A stretch of 34,197 nucleotides of DNA from NCBI GenBank assembly GCA_003151275.1, contig PLXC01000089.1:1-34197 (forward strand), read 5' to 3'. The first letter of the stretch is position 1; every line of letters begins with the position of its first letter. The position numbers were made by a program, and so were the translations under genes. Source of the stretch: Candidatus Melainabacteria bacterium. GTDB taxonomy: Bacteria > Cyanobacteriota > Vampirovibrionia > Obscuribacterales > Obscuribacteraceae. Positions 14,653-23,750 of this stretch are shown here, piece after piece. The notes beneath the pieces were generated by a model that saw nothing but the letters and a program-made list of their open reading frames with translations, was not told the DNA's origin and searched no databases.

Positions 14653-16707
14653 GTGACCACCACCGACAGCGTCTTTAAAGCTGACTCCGGCACATCGCCG
14701 GAGAAGAAGGGCGTGGTCGCAGATCCGAAGAAAGATGTCGCGGATCCACAACATAATGATGCTACCGATCATCCTGTAGAAGACCACTCGACTATCGCTG
14801 CAACAAAACTTGCCGATGTTCACGAATCCACATGGGGTGGTTCGGCTTGGAATATGTTGAAGGGTGGCTATGACGCCATCACCGGTTTTGTGAAACCTGA
14901 CAAGGCGGATCAGACTGTTGCTGATATCGAAGACTTGCATTTCACTGATGATATTTTCAAGACTGGGAATACAACCAAACCGGATGCGACCGTCGCTGCT
15001 GCCGCAAATAAGCCGGCAGATAGCGCTAGCGGCATTTCTGGGTGGTTCTCAAAAATGGGAGATGCTGTAGCCAGTGTAGGCAAGGAGGTGACCGGTCACG
15101 TCACCAGCGCAATGGATTGGCTTTTTAGTTCGACCGATAAACAAGGAAATAAAACTGAAGTTTCGGCCAACAACGGCGAGGCTCATATCAAAGGTAAGAA
15201 TCCCGACGGCGTGCCAGTTGATGTCAGTGTCGGACAACACAAGATTGAAGGCGACGTTGGTGCCGCCAAGGTCATGTTGGACAAAGACACCAAAGAGGGC
15301 CATTACACAAGCGGCGCTTATGATGTCACCGTCAAGAACGGTATTAAGACCGTTGTGGATGGCGCCACGCATGAACAATTCCAATGGGACGAAAAAGCAC
15401 AAAAAGGATTCATTGCTGACAAAGACGGCAAGCACTTGTTTGATTTCACTTCAAAGGATCAATTGACGCAGAGATTAACAAGTGAGTCCGCAATTACCCA
15501 AACAAACACTCGCGCAGATTCGACTGGTGACGCTGTTAGCGCGCAGATGGCCAATGGAACGGCTGAGCGCCAAACTCGCTACATCGTAGACAAAGAAGGC
15601 AACTACGCGGTTGTTCGCAAAGATGGCTTGATGGTCAAGACTTATAAGAGCGAAGGCTTTGTCACCATTGAAAAAGATGGTCACATGGTGAAGATTCAGA
15701 ACAATCAAGCCTTTGTCCAGGAAGAGATAGACGGCAAAAAAGAATGGGTCGCCATGCGCGGACATCAACACGATCTGCCACCTGGCATGGTTGTTGATAC
15801 AAACACAGGGGCGGTCGCGATAGATGGCAAGACTGTCGTTACTGATAAGGGTAACGTTCAAGTTGATGCCGGCACGCACATCGATACTAAAACCGGAAAG
15901 ATGACGACGCAGTCAGATACAGGTGTAGTCACCGTTGATAATGCCAATGGCAAGACTCATGTTCGGCACAACGGTTGCGGCGACATAGTCAACGATGGAC
16001 ATTCATTCGTCAATTTGGATCCGAAGACGCAGCATACATTTAGTGGCTGGAATACGGACACAGGAGTAATCCAAGCTTTCGGTGGAGAACACGGCAGCGG
16101 CATATCGCTTGATACCAGAGTCGGCGGCAATCTAACTATCAGAGAGGCCAATGGCCAAGTTACTCAGATGAGTAACACTGGCTACTTCAATTCCGTTGAT
16201 GCTCAAGGCAATTCGTTGATGAGCGTTGATTCGAATGGAAACGCTACTTTCTATGATGGCACCCGCGTAGGTTCAGATGGCACCGTCTCGAATCAATATG
16301 GTTCTGGCAGCGCTTGGGATGATGGCAGTAATGCATCATCCGCGATTGCTAATGCAAGCGGAGCCGTAGGCGCTGCACTGGCAGCAAGCTCACAGTTCGA
16401 TCCTAACGGTAGCACTTTAGGAATGTTAGACGCTGCTGATTCAGAATTGAGTAGTTTAGCTCAGGTGTATACAGCAATGGGCCGCTTAGATCTTGTCGGT
16501 CAATTGAGCAGTACCCAGGGTCAGGTCGCTGATGCTCGGTCCAGAATCTCGCAAGTAATCGGGGTTTCCGACGATTCCCGTCGATTGACCGGTGACGGAA
16601 GTTCCAGCCGTGTGCATGAAGCCCTCAATAATGGTTCACCTGAAAATTATCTGCTCAACCAGATGGCTGAAAAGAACCACACAGACGAAAAGAGTACGGC
16701 TGCTTAG
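14653..16707 (+). CDS. Large acidic protein of unknown function with Asp/Gly-rich beta repeats
   Basis: 684 residues, no signal peptide or clear membrane span. Residues 1-95 are charged and probably disordered. Residues about 124-165 (SGISGWFSKMGDAVASVGKE) look amphipathic. From about 170 to 560 the sequence is beta-rich with short units ending in DG, NG or KG: GNYAVVRKDGLMVKTYKS, GFVTIEKDGHMVKIQNN, GAVAIDGKTVVTDKGNVQVD. These resemble in style the repeats of Rhs or WG proteins without matching them. The last ~120 residues are helical (SSLAQVYTAMGRLDLVGQL). The start is a GTG with only a weak ribosome binding site. It may leave the cell by a route without a cleaved signal, or be structural, but nothing visible proves either. 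Confidence 0.7.
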   Translation: MTTTDSVFKADSGTSPEKKGVVADPKKDVADPQHNDATDHPVEDHSTIAATKLADVHESTWGGSAWNMLKGGYDAITGFVKPDKADQTVADIEDLHFTDDIFKTGNTTKPDATVAAAANKPADSASGISGWFSKMGDAVASVGKEVTGHVTSAMDWLFSSTDKQGNKTEVSANNGEAHIKGKNPDGVPVDVSVGQHKIEGDVGAAKVMLDKDTKEGHYTSGAYDVTVKNGIKTVVDGATHEQFQWDEKAQKGFIADKDGKHLFDFTSKDQLTQRLTSESAITQTNTRADSTGDAVSAQMANGTAERQTRYIVDKEGNYAVVRKDGLMVKTYKSEGFVTIEKDGHMVKIQNNQAFVQEEIDGKKEWVAMRGHQHDLPPGMVVDTNTGAVAIDGKTVVTDKGNVQVDAGTHIDTKTGKMTTQSDTGVVTVDNANGKTHVRHNGCGDIVNDGHSFVNLDPKTQHTFSGWNTDTGVIQAFGGEHGSGISLDTRVGGNLTIREANGQVTQMSNTGYFNSVDAQGNSLMSVDSNGNATFYDGTRVGSDGTVSNQYGSGSAWDDGSNASSAIANASGAVGAALAASSQFDPNGSTLGMLDAADSELSSLAQVYTAMGRLDLVGQLSSTQGQVADARSRISQVIGVSDDSRRLTGDGSSSRVHEALNNGSPENYLLNQMAEKNHTDEKSTAA

Positions 16708-16813
16708 TTCAGCATCATCTCCTAGCCAAGCTGCCTGACTTACAATGCCGGTCCTTTTAACTGCGCCGTCAATTCGCTAAACTATTTGTGTAAGCGAAAG
16801 AAGGAGGATTTCG

Positions 16814-17041
16814 TTGGCAATTCCAATGAACACGCCTGTAACTGTGCTCCTAGTAAGTGGCGAGCAGGTTGAAGGCGAGGTAGCAATGGCTGACCAGGGC
16901 ACTTATCTGTGCATTAGAAGAGAAAGCGAGACGCTATATCTTCCTTGGTCGGCAATTAAATGCGTTCGCGGACCTTCGTTACCTGAACGATCCGTTGGCG
17001 CCGCATATTCTGCCGGGCGCTTGCCAGGCGCAAGTCCCTAG
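16814..17041 (+). CDS. Small Sm-like (LSm/Hfq-fold type) protein, 75 aa
   Basis: The sequence VTVLLVSGEQVEGEVAMADQ fits the Sm1 pattern: hydrophobic strand, Gly, strand, Gly, then Asp before a third strand TYLCIRR. It is followed by LYLPWSAIKCVRG as a possible Sm2 part. Sm-fold proteins form rings that bind RNA. This assignment rests on pattern alone, and other small barrel folds could look the same. The start is a TTG at 16814, chosen because AAGGAGG stands 6 bases before it. The ATG at 16826 is too far from that site. The C-terminal ~20 residues (RSVGAAYSAGRLPGASP) look disordered. It lies 106 bases after the 684-aa gene. Confidence 0.6.
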   Translation: MAIPMNTPVTVLLVSGEQVEGEVAMADQGTYLCIRRESETLYLPWSAIKCVRGPSLPERSVGAAYSAGRLPGASP

Positions 17042-17139
17042 CACGGACAGGCGCGACGCACCCTGCGTCCTTAGATCAAGCACGGCAAAGTTGTAATCCC
17101 AAGGATTCTTGCCAACGCACCAAATTGGTGTTCCAGTCG

Positions 17140-17577
17140 TTACTCTTTGATTTTGAATTTTAGAGCATGCGAGTTTAGCCATTCTTCGATGCGCAGCCTG
17201 GTCTTGCTCAGGCGGTATACTTCAAAACGTTTAAGTTCCTCTGGATTGCCTTCCAAAATCTTCTTGAATGACGAAAGCAAGTGCGGACTTTCGAATGCCA
17301 TAGAAAGTATATTTCGCAGCTTATCATCTTGTACGGTTGACCAAAATTCCTTCAAGTCTAAAACTAGCTGAGCTTTCTCTGGCTTGGGCATATAAAGAAA
17401 CTTGTGTCTGTCTTGTTCAATTTCGTCAGTTAGATCACGCAGGTCTAACAAGTTCCGATTGACAAGCTTGACGATACCAGATTCGATATCAAGATAATAT
17501 GCATTGTCTTGTGCGTCGTCTTGCCAGGCGAACACTAACTCGGATAAATCTAAGGTCAAGGATTCTGGATTTTCCAT
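17140..17577 (-). CDS. UPF0158 family protein
   Basis: 145 aa. The N-terminal pattern of a Leu-rich strand, LVFAWQDDAQDNAYYLDIESGIVKLV, and the later helices with MAFESPHLLSSFKKIL and RFEVYRLSKTRLRIEEWL are those of UPF0158 (Pfam PF03682), a small cytoplasmic family of unknown function. AGGAG 4 bases before the ATG supports the start. It lies 21 bases downstream of the caspase-TPR gene on the same strand and is probably co-transcribed with it, though the two proteins are predicted to be in different compartments. Confidence 0.8.
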   Translation of the reverse strand: MENPESLTLDLSELVFAWQDDAQDNAYYLDIESGIVKLVNRNLLDLRDLTDEIEQDRHKFLYMPKPEKAQLVLDLKEFWSTVQDDKLRNILSMAFESPHLLSSFKKILEGNPEELKRFEVYRLSKTRLRIEEWLNSHALKFKIKE

Positions 17578-17598
17578 ATACTCCTGCGTTCTTGATGC

Positions 17599-20088
17599 CT
17601 AGCGAACGTAGCGTTCGTAAACGGTTTGAATTCCCTTCTCTTCTGGTTTTAAGGCATGAGCCTTTTTCAATTCGGCTTCGCCATCGGTGCGACGACTAAG
17701 GTGCTCAATTAAGAGTAGACCAAATTTACAGTGAGCATCTGCATCAGTAATGTTTGACTCGAGAGCCTTGCGGTAAATTGGCTCCGCTGCCTTGTATTGT
17801 TTGTCAATGACATAGAGATTTGCCAATGTCGTTTGATACAGGGAGTTGGTTGGCTCCAGCTCAATGGAGGTCTCAAGTTGTTTGCGCGAACGATCGACTA
17901 GGGCTCGCCACTTTTCTTTATTCTGCTCGTTGTCTTTCAGTTGACTGATCAAAAGCACACCGTAATGAAAGTGAGCGAGTGAATTGTTGGCGTCATATTT
18001 GATGGCCTTTTCAAATTCCAATTGCGCTTCAGCGGGAAACTGCATGTTTTCGAAATACAGCTGCCCGAGCTGATCGTGAGCGTAGGAGTTAGATTCTTGA
18101 ATTGTGATTGCCTTTTTGAAGTTTTGTTCGGCCGACTTGTAGTTCTTGTAGAGCACCGTGTCAATATGTCCAAGCCCGATATAGGCAGCACTATTTTTGG
18201 GATTGATCTTAATCGCTTTTTTGAATTGGTCGTCAGACTGATCGTAGACTTTGCGATAATCAATCAGCATATTTCCAAGCCCAACACGCGCCTCGTCCAA
18301 GTTTGGATCCAATTCAATCGCTCGCCGGTACTCCCTTTCGGCCTCGTCTACACGGCCCAAAGGAGAGAGCAAAAACGCAGCAAACATAGAGTCCGGCAAT
18401 CCCTTGTTCGGTGCCAGTTCGATTCCTTTTTTGAACTCCGCTTCAGCTTCGGGGTAATGCGCTTTGTCTAGTGCCACCACTTTGCCAAGTTCACTATGCA
18501 AGCGCGAATTGGCCGGGGCCAATTCTGTAGCCTTTCGGATTTGCGCTTCCGCTTCCTTTGCATTGCCTTTGTACTTGTAGAGAATATTGGCTAATCCAAG
18601 CCTGGCTTGCCAGTCTTCGGAGTCTGCATCGATTGCTTTTTTGAATAGACCTTCTGCTTCATCGATGTTACGTCCCTGGCTTTCCAGCAATACTCCGAGG
18701 TTGACCAACGCTTTCACATTCAAGGCGTCCAGAGCAAGGGCTTTTCTGTATTGTTGTTCGGCCTCGTCGATACGATTGTTTTTGTATTGACCAAGAAATC
18801 CGAGCAGAAAGTGTGCGTCAGAGCTTGTCGGGTCGAGAGTAATAGCCAGTTGGATTTGCCTTAGCGCTTCATCTGTGTTGCCGTTGCGCACATAGGCTCG
18901 GCCAAGCACTTCGTGACCTCGCGTGGAGTTGCTATCGTTGAGAACAGCCCTGTTCGCTGACTCTAACGCCTCTCCGTATCTTCCCTGTTCGTCATACGCG
19001 TCCGCCAGTGCAAGGTAGGCATCAACAGAAGAAGGATTGTCCTTTACTGCAAGCTGCAGCTCGTGGATGGCGTCCCATAACTTATGCTGGCGAATCATTC
19101 CTTCTGCTGCGCCTTTGTGCGCTCCGTAACTTGCAAAATTCAGACCTGAAGATTTTCCCGTGCTTGAAACTGCACTTGGATCATCTGAACCATATGGTAC
19201 CGTCACTGGTGCAGTACGATTTACAGAAGGTGGAACATTGAGTGTGAAAGGCGCACCTGTGAGGGCGCTTGCCATTACCGGAGTTTGCATTTCTCCCTTG
19301 TCTCTCAGAACGTCGCCTTGCACTTTCTGTTTCATTAAGACGAAGTCTTGATCGATGGAGTGGTTCCCAGGCGCTTTCAGTGCGTCAATCAAGTAGTGAG
19401 TAAAATAGCTGTTTTTGAAATTGTCAGACTCCCAGGCGCGTTGATCTGGAGCACTGGATGACAAAACCACGCTGCCGCTGCCTTGCGCAAGGGCTGTAGG
19501 ATTGACGTTGGATCGCGTCAGCCCTTTGTGAGAGTCTCCGATCGCTCCTGCACCACTGTAGCAAGTGTCCATGACGAGCATGATCCGATTCGTGTGCACG
19601 CGTTCTTTGATGATCCGAATCAACTGTTTCATTTCGATGCCCGTGGCAAACATCTTGTTCACTAGGGTGTCATAGGCGATCACATAATTGACACCGTTGA
19701 TGTCGGCTCCAGCTGGTGAACCGTGAGTTGACAAATAGATCACCACAAGGTCGCCAGGCGCCGCGGCATGTGGCAGGAAAGAATCGCCCAGCACGTCCAT
19801 GATATTGACTTTGGTCGCATCAGAATTGACGAGCAGCTTGACGTGGTCTTTGGCAAAATGACCTTGCGCCGGGTCGACCAGGTAGTCGTAAAAATCTTTG
19901 GCGTCTTTGCCGGAGTATCTTAACTTCGGAATGCTCGGGTCGGCAAAATCAGCCAAGCCAATTACAACTGCCCACTTGTCTTGAATCTGTCCACTGCCTG
20001 CAGAGGCTCCTACTGCCATCGAGGCATGAGGGCTGCAAACATTTAAGGCGATAGCAAGAAAAGCTGCGATAAATCGGTATCGCTTCAT
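17599..20088 (-). CDS. Exported caspase-domain (peptidase C14) protein with about 14 TPR repeats
   Basis: The signal peptide (MKRYRFIAAFLAIALNV, cleavage near SMA) shows export. A caspase-like (C14) domain covers about 38-285: KWAVVIGLADF, the catalytic His H122 in VIYLSTHGSP, and the catalytic Cys C176 in LVMDTCYSGAG, so the dyad is intact. The small-subunit region has VVLSSSAPDQRAWES and SYFTHYLIDAL. From about 318 to the end lie some 14 TPR units in tandem, such as ALESANRAVLNDSNS and EAEREYRRAIELDPNLD. The ATG at 20088 is preferred over the TTG at 20097 because AGGAGG lies 11 bases before the ATG and only 2 before the TTG. TPRs probably bind partner proteins. Bacterial orthocaspases usually cut after Arg or Lys. 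The UPF0158 gene follows. Confidence 0.9.
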   Translation of the reverse strand: MKRYRFIAAFLAIALNVCSPHASMAVGASAGSGQIQDKWAVVIGLADFADPSIPKLRYSGKDAKDFYDYLVDPAQGHFAKDHVKLLVNSDATKVNIMDVLGDSFLPHAAAPGDLVVIYLSTHGSPAGADINGVNYVIAYDTLVNKMFATGIEMKQLIRIIKERVHTNRIMLVMDTCYSGAGAIGDSHKGLTRSNVNPTALAQGSGSVVLSSSAPDQRAWESDNFKNSYFTHYLIDALKAPGNHSIDQDFVLMKQKVQGDVLRDKGEMQTPVMASALTGAPFTLNVPPSVNRTAPVTVPYGSDDPSAVSSTGKSSGLNFASYGAHKGAAEGMIRQHKLWDAIHELQLAVKDNPSSVDAYLALADAYDEQGRYGEALESANRAVLNDSNSTRGHEVLGRAYVRNGNTDEALRQIQLAITLDPTSSDAHFLLGFLGQYKNNRIDEAEQQYRKALALDALNVKALVNLGVLLESQGRNIDEAEGLFKKAIDADSEDWQARLGLANILYKYKGNAKEAEAQIRKATELAPANSRLHSELGKVVALDKAHYPEAEAEFKKGIELAPNKGLPDSMFAAFLLSPLGRVDEAEREYRRAIELDPNLDEARVGLGNMLIDYRKVYDQSDDQFKKAIKINPKNSAAYIGLGHIDTVLYKNYKSAEQNFKKAITIQESNSYAHDQLGQLYFENMQFPAEAQLEFEKAIKYDANNSLAHFHYGVLLISQLKDNEQNKEKWRALVDRSRKQLETSIELEPTNSLYQTTLANLYVIDKQYKAAEPIYRKALESNITDADAHCKFGLLLIEHLSRRTDGEAELKKAHALKPEEKGIQTVYERYVR

Positions 20089-20253
20089 TTTGTCCAAACC
20101 CTCCTGGATCTTTCAACGTGCCGATTGAGTATCAGGCACTCCACGAAAATATGACTGGCGATCATCTCAAATTAGGCCTCAGTTTAATAGATCGTAGGCG
20201 ATTTCGTCAGTTTCCAAGCTATTATTAGCTCAGAAAAACCCCATGAGACCATT

Positions 20254-21468
20254 GTGAACAGCTTATTCGAGACCGTCTTGCATATTCCTGAAGGAATTAA
20301 CTTCGACTGCACTGGCTGCGGGAATTGTTGCTTTCACTGGCCAGTGCCAGCTACTAATGCAGACGTCGAACGTATAAATGCTCTGGTCGATGCTTCGGAC
20401 AAGCCGCATTTTCGTAAGCTCTCTACATCCGTAGATAAGTTAAAAGCTTTTACGCATTCTCTGGAGAAGGGCGCTGACGGACGCTGCCAGTATTTGGACG
20501 AGGATATTCGATGCCGATTGCATAAAAAGTTCGGCATTCAAAGTAAACCTTCGATGTGCCAGCTCTTCCCGTACACCTTTACGATGACGCCTACAGGTGC
20601 TTACGCCTCACTAAGTTTTGCCAGCACTGGAGTGCTGTTGAACAGTGGCACTCCGTTAGTTGGACAGAAGGAATTTCTTCAAAATCAGTTAGCGCTTTTT
20701 CTGGAATTATTTCCCTCAGAACCAGATTGGACAACTATCCAACTGGTGGACGGAATTCCGATCAAGTGGATCGACTATCTATTAATCGAAAAGGTGCTTC
20801 TGGAAAAGATCAATACTGCCAATGCTAAATCGCTGAGCCGGGAAAATTTGACCGCCCAGAGCAAATACATAATCGGCAAATTGCCGAAAGCTATGGACTT
20901 GGATAATGCGCACCTGACCAAGGTTCGACCAATTCTCATCGATCAAATATTGCTCAAGTTGCTCTACGAACTCTACTTTGTTGACGACGTGTATAGAGAA
21001 GGCACCACTGAGTTTGATCCCAAACAATTTCTGAATTTGCTAGCGGAACAGCCCCAGTCTCTATCATTGCAATTTGCCTCGGCTGACCGTCTCTTGCAAA
21101 TTTCGTTTAAAGCAATAAATGACACGCGCTTGGGCGAAAAATGCGGTGCCGATTTTGAACACTTGTTGAATAGACTAATATATTGCCGTCTATTTTCCAA
21201 ACTTTATTTTGGTCCAGGTTTTGGTGGACTGAGTGTGATAGCCGGGTTCCATCACTTGATTATTATAGTTGCGCTGGTGCGGATCCATTTTAAAATGGCT
21301 GGTCTTGCCGGTGTTGAGGGGATGGATTTTACCTGGCAAGCTGAGCAGATTCGAGTTTTAGAACGTCGTCTTACGGTAGCCAGCCTGTCACGGGAGGCGC
21401 ACGCTATTCTGGAAGTTTTGCTGCAAAGTCCCGCTCGGTTAGATCGTATCTTGTCGCTTTCGGCGTAG
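20254..21468 (+). CDS. YkgJ-type cysteine-cluster protein
   Basis: The N-terminus carries the CxxCxxCC cluster FDCTGCGNCCFHWP (C19, C22, C25, C26). It is followed by GRCQYL, IRCRLHKKFG and PSMCQLFPY, the full cysteine pattern of the YkgJ/CxxCxxxxC family, thought to bind zinc or an iron-sulfur cluster. The remaining 300 residues are helical and unlike the short members of the family, so the C-terminal part may have a separate role. The start is a GTG. The stop is 2 bases before the ATG of the MFS gene, so the two are surely co-transcribed and perhaps translationally coupled. The substrate is unknown. Confidence 0.8.
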   Translation: MNSLFETVLHIPEGINFDCTGCGNCCFHWPVPATNADVERINALVDASDKPHFRKLSTSVDKLKAFTHSLEKGADGRCQYLDEDIRCRLHKKFGIQSKPSMCQLFPYTFTMTPTGAYASLSFASTGVLLNSGTPLVGQKEFLQNQLALFLELFPSEPDWTTIQLVDGIPIKWIDYLLIEKVLLEKINTANAKSLSRENLTAQSKYIIGKLPKAMDLDNAHLTKVRPILIDQILLKLLYELYFVDDVYREGTTEFDPKQFLNLLAEQPQSLSLQFASADRLLQISFKAINDTRLGEKCGADFEHLLNRLIYCRLFSKLYFGPGFGGLSVIAGFHHLIIIVALVRIHFKMAGLAGVEGMDFTWQAEQIRVLERRLTVASLSREAHAILEVLLQSPARLDRILSLSA

Positions 21469-21470
21469 CC

Positions 21471-22763
21471 ATGGCAGCTGAGAAATCGCCAAATAGTATA
21501 AGACGAGAATTCGATCAAACCTTTCGTTCGCTGAAACATAGAAATTTTCGCATCTATTTCATTGGTCAAATGGTTTCCCTGTCTGGAACGTGGATGCAAG
21601 GTGTGGCGCTCAGTTGGTTGGTCTATCGTATGACTCACTCGCCTGTGGTTCTAGCACAAGTTGAATGTGCAAATCTTTTTCCAATGCTATTTTTCGGTCT
21701 CCTGGGCGGATCTCTTGCGGACAAATTGGATAGAAAGAAGATGTTGCTTTGCACGCAGTCTTTGGCAATGTTGCAGGCTGTTGTCTTAGCGACGTTGACG
21801 TTGACGAATCAATTGCAAGTGTGGGAAGCGATCTGTCTTGCAGCTTGGGTCGGCACTTGCAGCGCTTTCGAGGTGCCATCTCGGCAAGCTCTTCTTGTCG
21901 ATTTGATTGATCGCGAAAATTTAGTAAATGCCATCAGTTTAAATTCATCTCTGTTCAATGGCGCGCGCGCAATCGGTCCAGCCCTAGCCGGGATTTTAGT
22001 TGCTGCCGCAGGTGAGGGAATTTGTTTCGCCTTGAACGCGGTCAGTTATCTGGCTGCAATTATTGCAATCGCACTTTTGCAAGTTCCAAAGAAAGCGAAA
22101 CTAAGCCGCTCCGAGACGCAGCATGTCAGCGAAGCTTTGAAGTTTGTTTGGCACGAACCATCAGTTCGCAGAGTATTGTTGTTGGCGGTGATCATGAGCT
22201 TGTTTGGCCTGCAATACTCCGTGCTCATGCCAGTCTTTGCCTCCGACGTTTTACACGGCGATGTGAAAACGCTTGGTGCTCTGCGCGCTGCAGCTGGAGT
22301 TGGTGCCTTTATAGCCGCGCTCGCCTTAGCCAATCGCGGCAGCGGCGACTTTCTCAAATACGCGGTCGGGTTTGCCAGCGTTACTTTCAGTATCTCTCTG
22401 ATACTATTTTGCATGTCCACGAATTTCTGGGTTTCTTTAGTGCTGGCTTCCGTAGTTGGTTTGTCCATGACTACGCAACTGAGTGGCGGTCACTCGCTAT
22501 TTCAACTGGCTGTAACAGATAAGTTGCGTGGGCGTGTGATGAGCATTTACATGACCGTGATGTTGGGAATTGCTCCGTTCGGAACTTACTTCGTCGGACT
22601 TTGCGCCAGCCGTTGGGGTGCACCATCCACAGTGGCTGTTTGTGCACTTATCTGTGGTTGTGCCGGAAGTCTTTATCTATTCTCGGTACGCGCAGCCAGA
22701 CTGGCGGCCGAACATAGTCCAATCAAGAAAGCAGAGACGTCCGAATCTGTCCGTGATGTTTAA
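21471..22763 (+). CDS. MFS transporter (MFS_3 / EntS-like exporter)
   Basis: 430 aa inner-membrane transporter with about 12 hydrophobic segments. The N-terminus (FRSLKHRNFRIYFIGQMVSL) with SGTWMQGVALSWLVYRMT, then the loop GGSLADKLDRKKML and QALLVDLIDRENLVNAISLN, are signatures of the MFS_3 group that includes the enterobactin exporter EntS. The loop DKLRGRVMSIYMTVMLGIAPFG is in the second half. It probably exports a small molecule by proton exchange, but the substrate cannot be read from sequence. The ATG is 2 bases after the stop of the cysteine-cluster gene and has no ribosome binding site of its own, which suggests coupled translation. Confidence 0.9.
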   Translation: MAAEKSPNSIRREFDQTFRSLKHRNFRIYFIGQMVSLSGTWMQGVALSWLVYRMTHSPVVLAQVECANLFPMLFFGLLGGSLADKLDRKKMLLCTQSLAMLQAVVLATLTLTNQLQVWEAICLAAWVGTCSAFEVPSRQALLVDLIDRENLVNAISLNSSLFNGARAIGPALAGILVAAAGEGICFALNAVSYLAAIIAIALLQVPKKAKLSRSETQHVSEALKFVWHEPSVRRVLLLAVIMSLFGLQYSVLMPVFASDVLHGDVKTLGALRAAAGVGAFIAALALANRGSGDFLKYAVGFASVTFSISLILFCMSTNFWVSLVLASVVGLSMTTQLSGGHSLFQLAVTDKLRGRVMSIYMTVMLGIAPFGTYFVGLCASRWGAPSTVAVCALICGCAGSLYLFSVRAARLAAEHSPIKKAETSESVRDV

Positions 22764-22860
22764 CCAACAACGATTGAGATTGGCCTTCAATCTGAATCAG
22801 TCAACCAAGACCTGGCGATCATGTTCTGCGATGCGCGGAAAACGCTTTTCGACATCGGCT

Positions 22861-23592
22861 TCACCGGTTATTTCTATCAAGAGGTTGAGCGCTTTTTTCT
22901 AGGTGATTGGCGTCGGCGTCTTTGCCTTCAATGCGGTAAATAGCAATCAAGTTATTTAGGCTCTCAGACCGCTTGGAATGCGGTAGACTAGATGCTTTAT
23001 CGCGAATAGTCAATGCTCGTAAATAGAGCGACTCTGCTTGAGGAAATTTTGCTTGAGCGCAATACAAAGCCGCCTCGCCTTCGAGGTTCTGGGCAATTGA
23101 GAGCGAATCTTGTTTCTTCTCGGCTTCGGCCAAATTCTTTTGATAAATCTTTGCGTATTCAGCGAAGGTAATTTGTTCTTGAGCATAAAATTTTGGCAGA
23201 GTTTTTCGATTGAGCCAACGGCTTAGTAGGCTTCTCGGCTTAGTCTCTTCAATCTTGTAACCAGGCAATCCGATCCTGGGAAATGGTGGACCGCCGTACG
23301 GCGGAGAATGCGGTGTTGAATTGGGTTTCTCAAGCATATCTAGCATCCGCTCTCGAATGGCGCTGTACTCATCCTGTCTGCCATAACTGGTGTACATGGA
23401 TGCAAGTTCATTCAGACTTTGTTTCAGCGCGGAAGTGTCGGAAGCGGGTGACGCTTCGCTTTTCGCCACCACTTTCAGGAGCGCTCGCTCTTTCACTAAT
23501 AAACCGGTTTCCTGACTGTCCACAGAAAGAGAGCTTAGTGCCAAATAGCCGAGCGCGAATATTAGAAGTGTGATGTACCTACAGAACTTCAT
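22861..23592 (-). CDS. Exported TPR protein, 243 aa
   Basis: It starts with a signal peptide (YITLLIFALGYLALSSLSV). Helical pairs follow at about 55-85 (SLNELASMYTSYGRQDEYSAI). A Pro/Gly-rich stretch lies at about 90-110 (PHSPPYGGPPFPRIG). TPR-like units follow at 145-235 (AEAEKKQDSLSIAQNLEGEA, FPQAESLYLRALTIRD, SLNNLIAIYRIEGKDADANH) of the kind found in NPHP3/kinesin-light-chain TPRs. AAGGAT 7 bases before the ATG supports the start. It converges with the MFS gene. A scaffold in the envelope is likely, with partners unknown. Confidence 0.75.
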   Translation of the reverse strand: MKFCRYITLLIFALGYLALSSLSVDSQETGLLVKERALLKVVAKSEASPASDTSALKQSLNELASMYTSYGRQDEYSAIRERMLDMLEKPNSTPHSPPYGGPPFPRIGLPGYKIEETKPRSLLSRWLNRKTLPKFYAQEQITFAEYAKIYQKNLAEAEKKQDSLSIAQNLEGEAALYCAQAKFPQAESLYLRALTIRDKASSLPHSKRSESLNNLIAIYRIEGKDADANHLEKSAQPLDRNNR

Positions 23593-23750
23593 GCCATATC
23601 CTTCGTCTCCATGCGAAACGAGCTTGTCTAGCTAGTTAAGCTAAATTATTGCATCAGTCAAAAAACTCTATTCAGATATAATCTTAACCACTCAATTTGG
23701 TGAGCGATGCCACATTGGAGACGTGGGCCTATTATACGCAATGAGGGACA

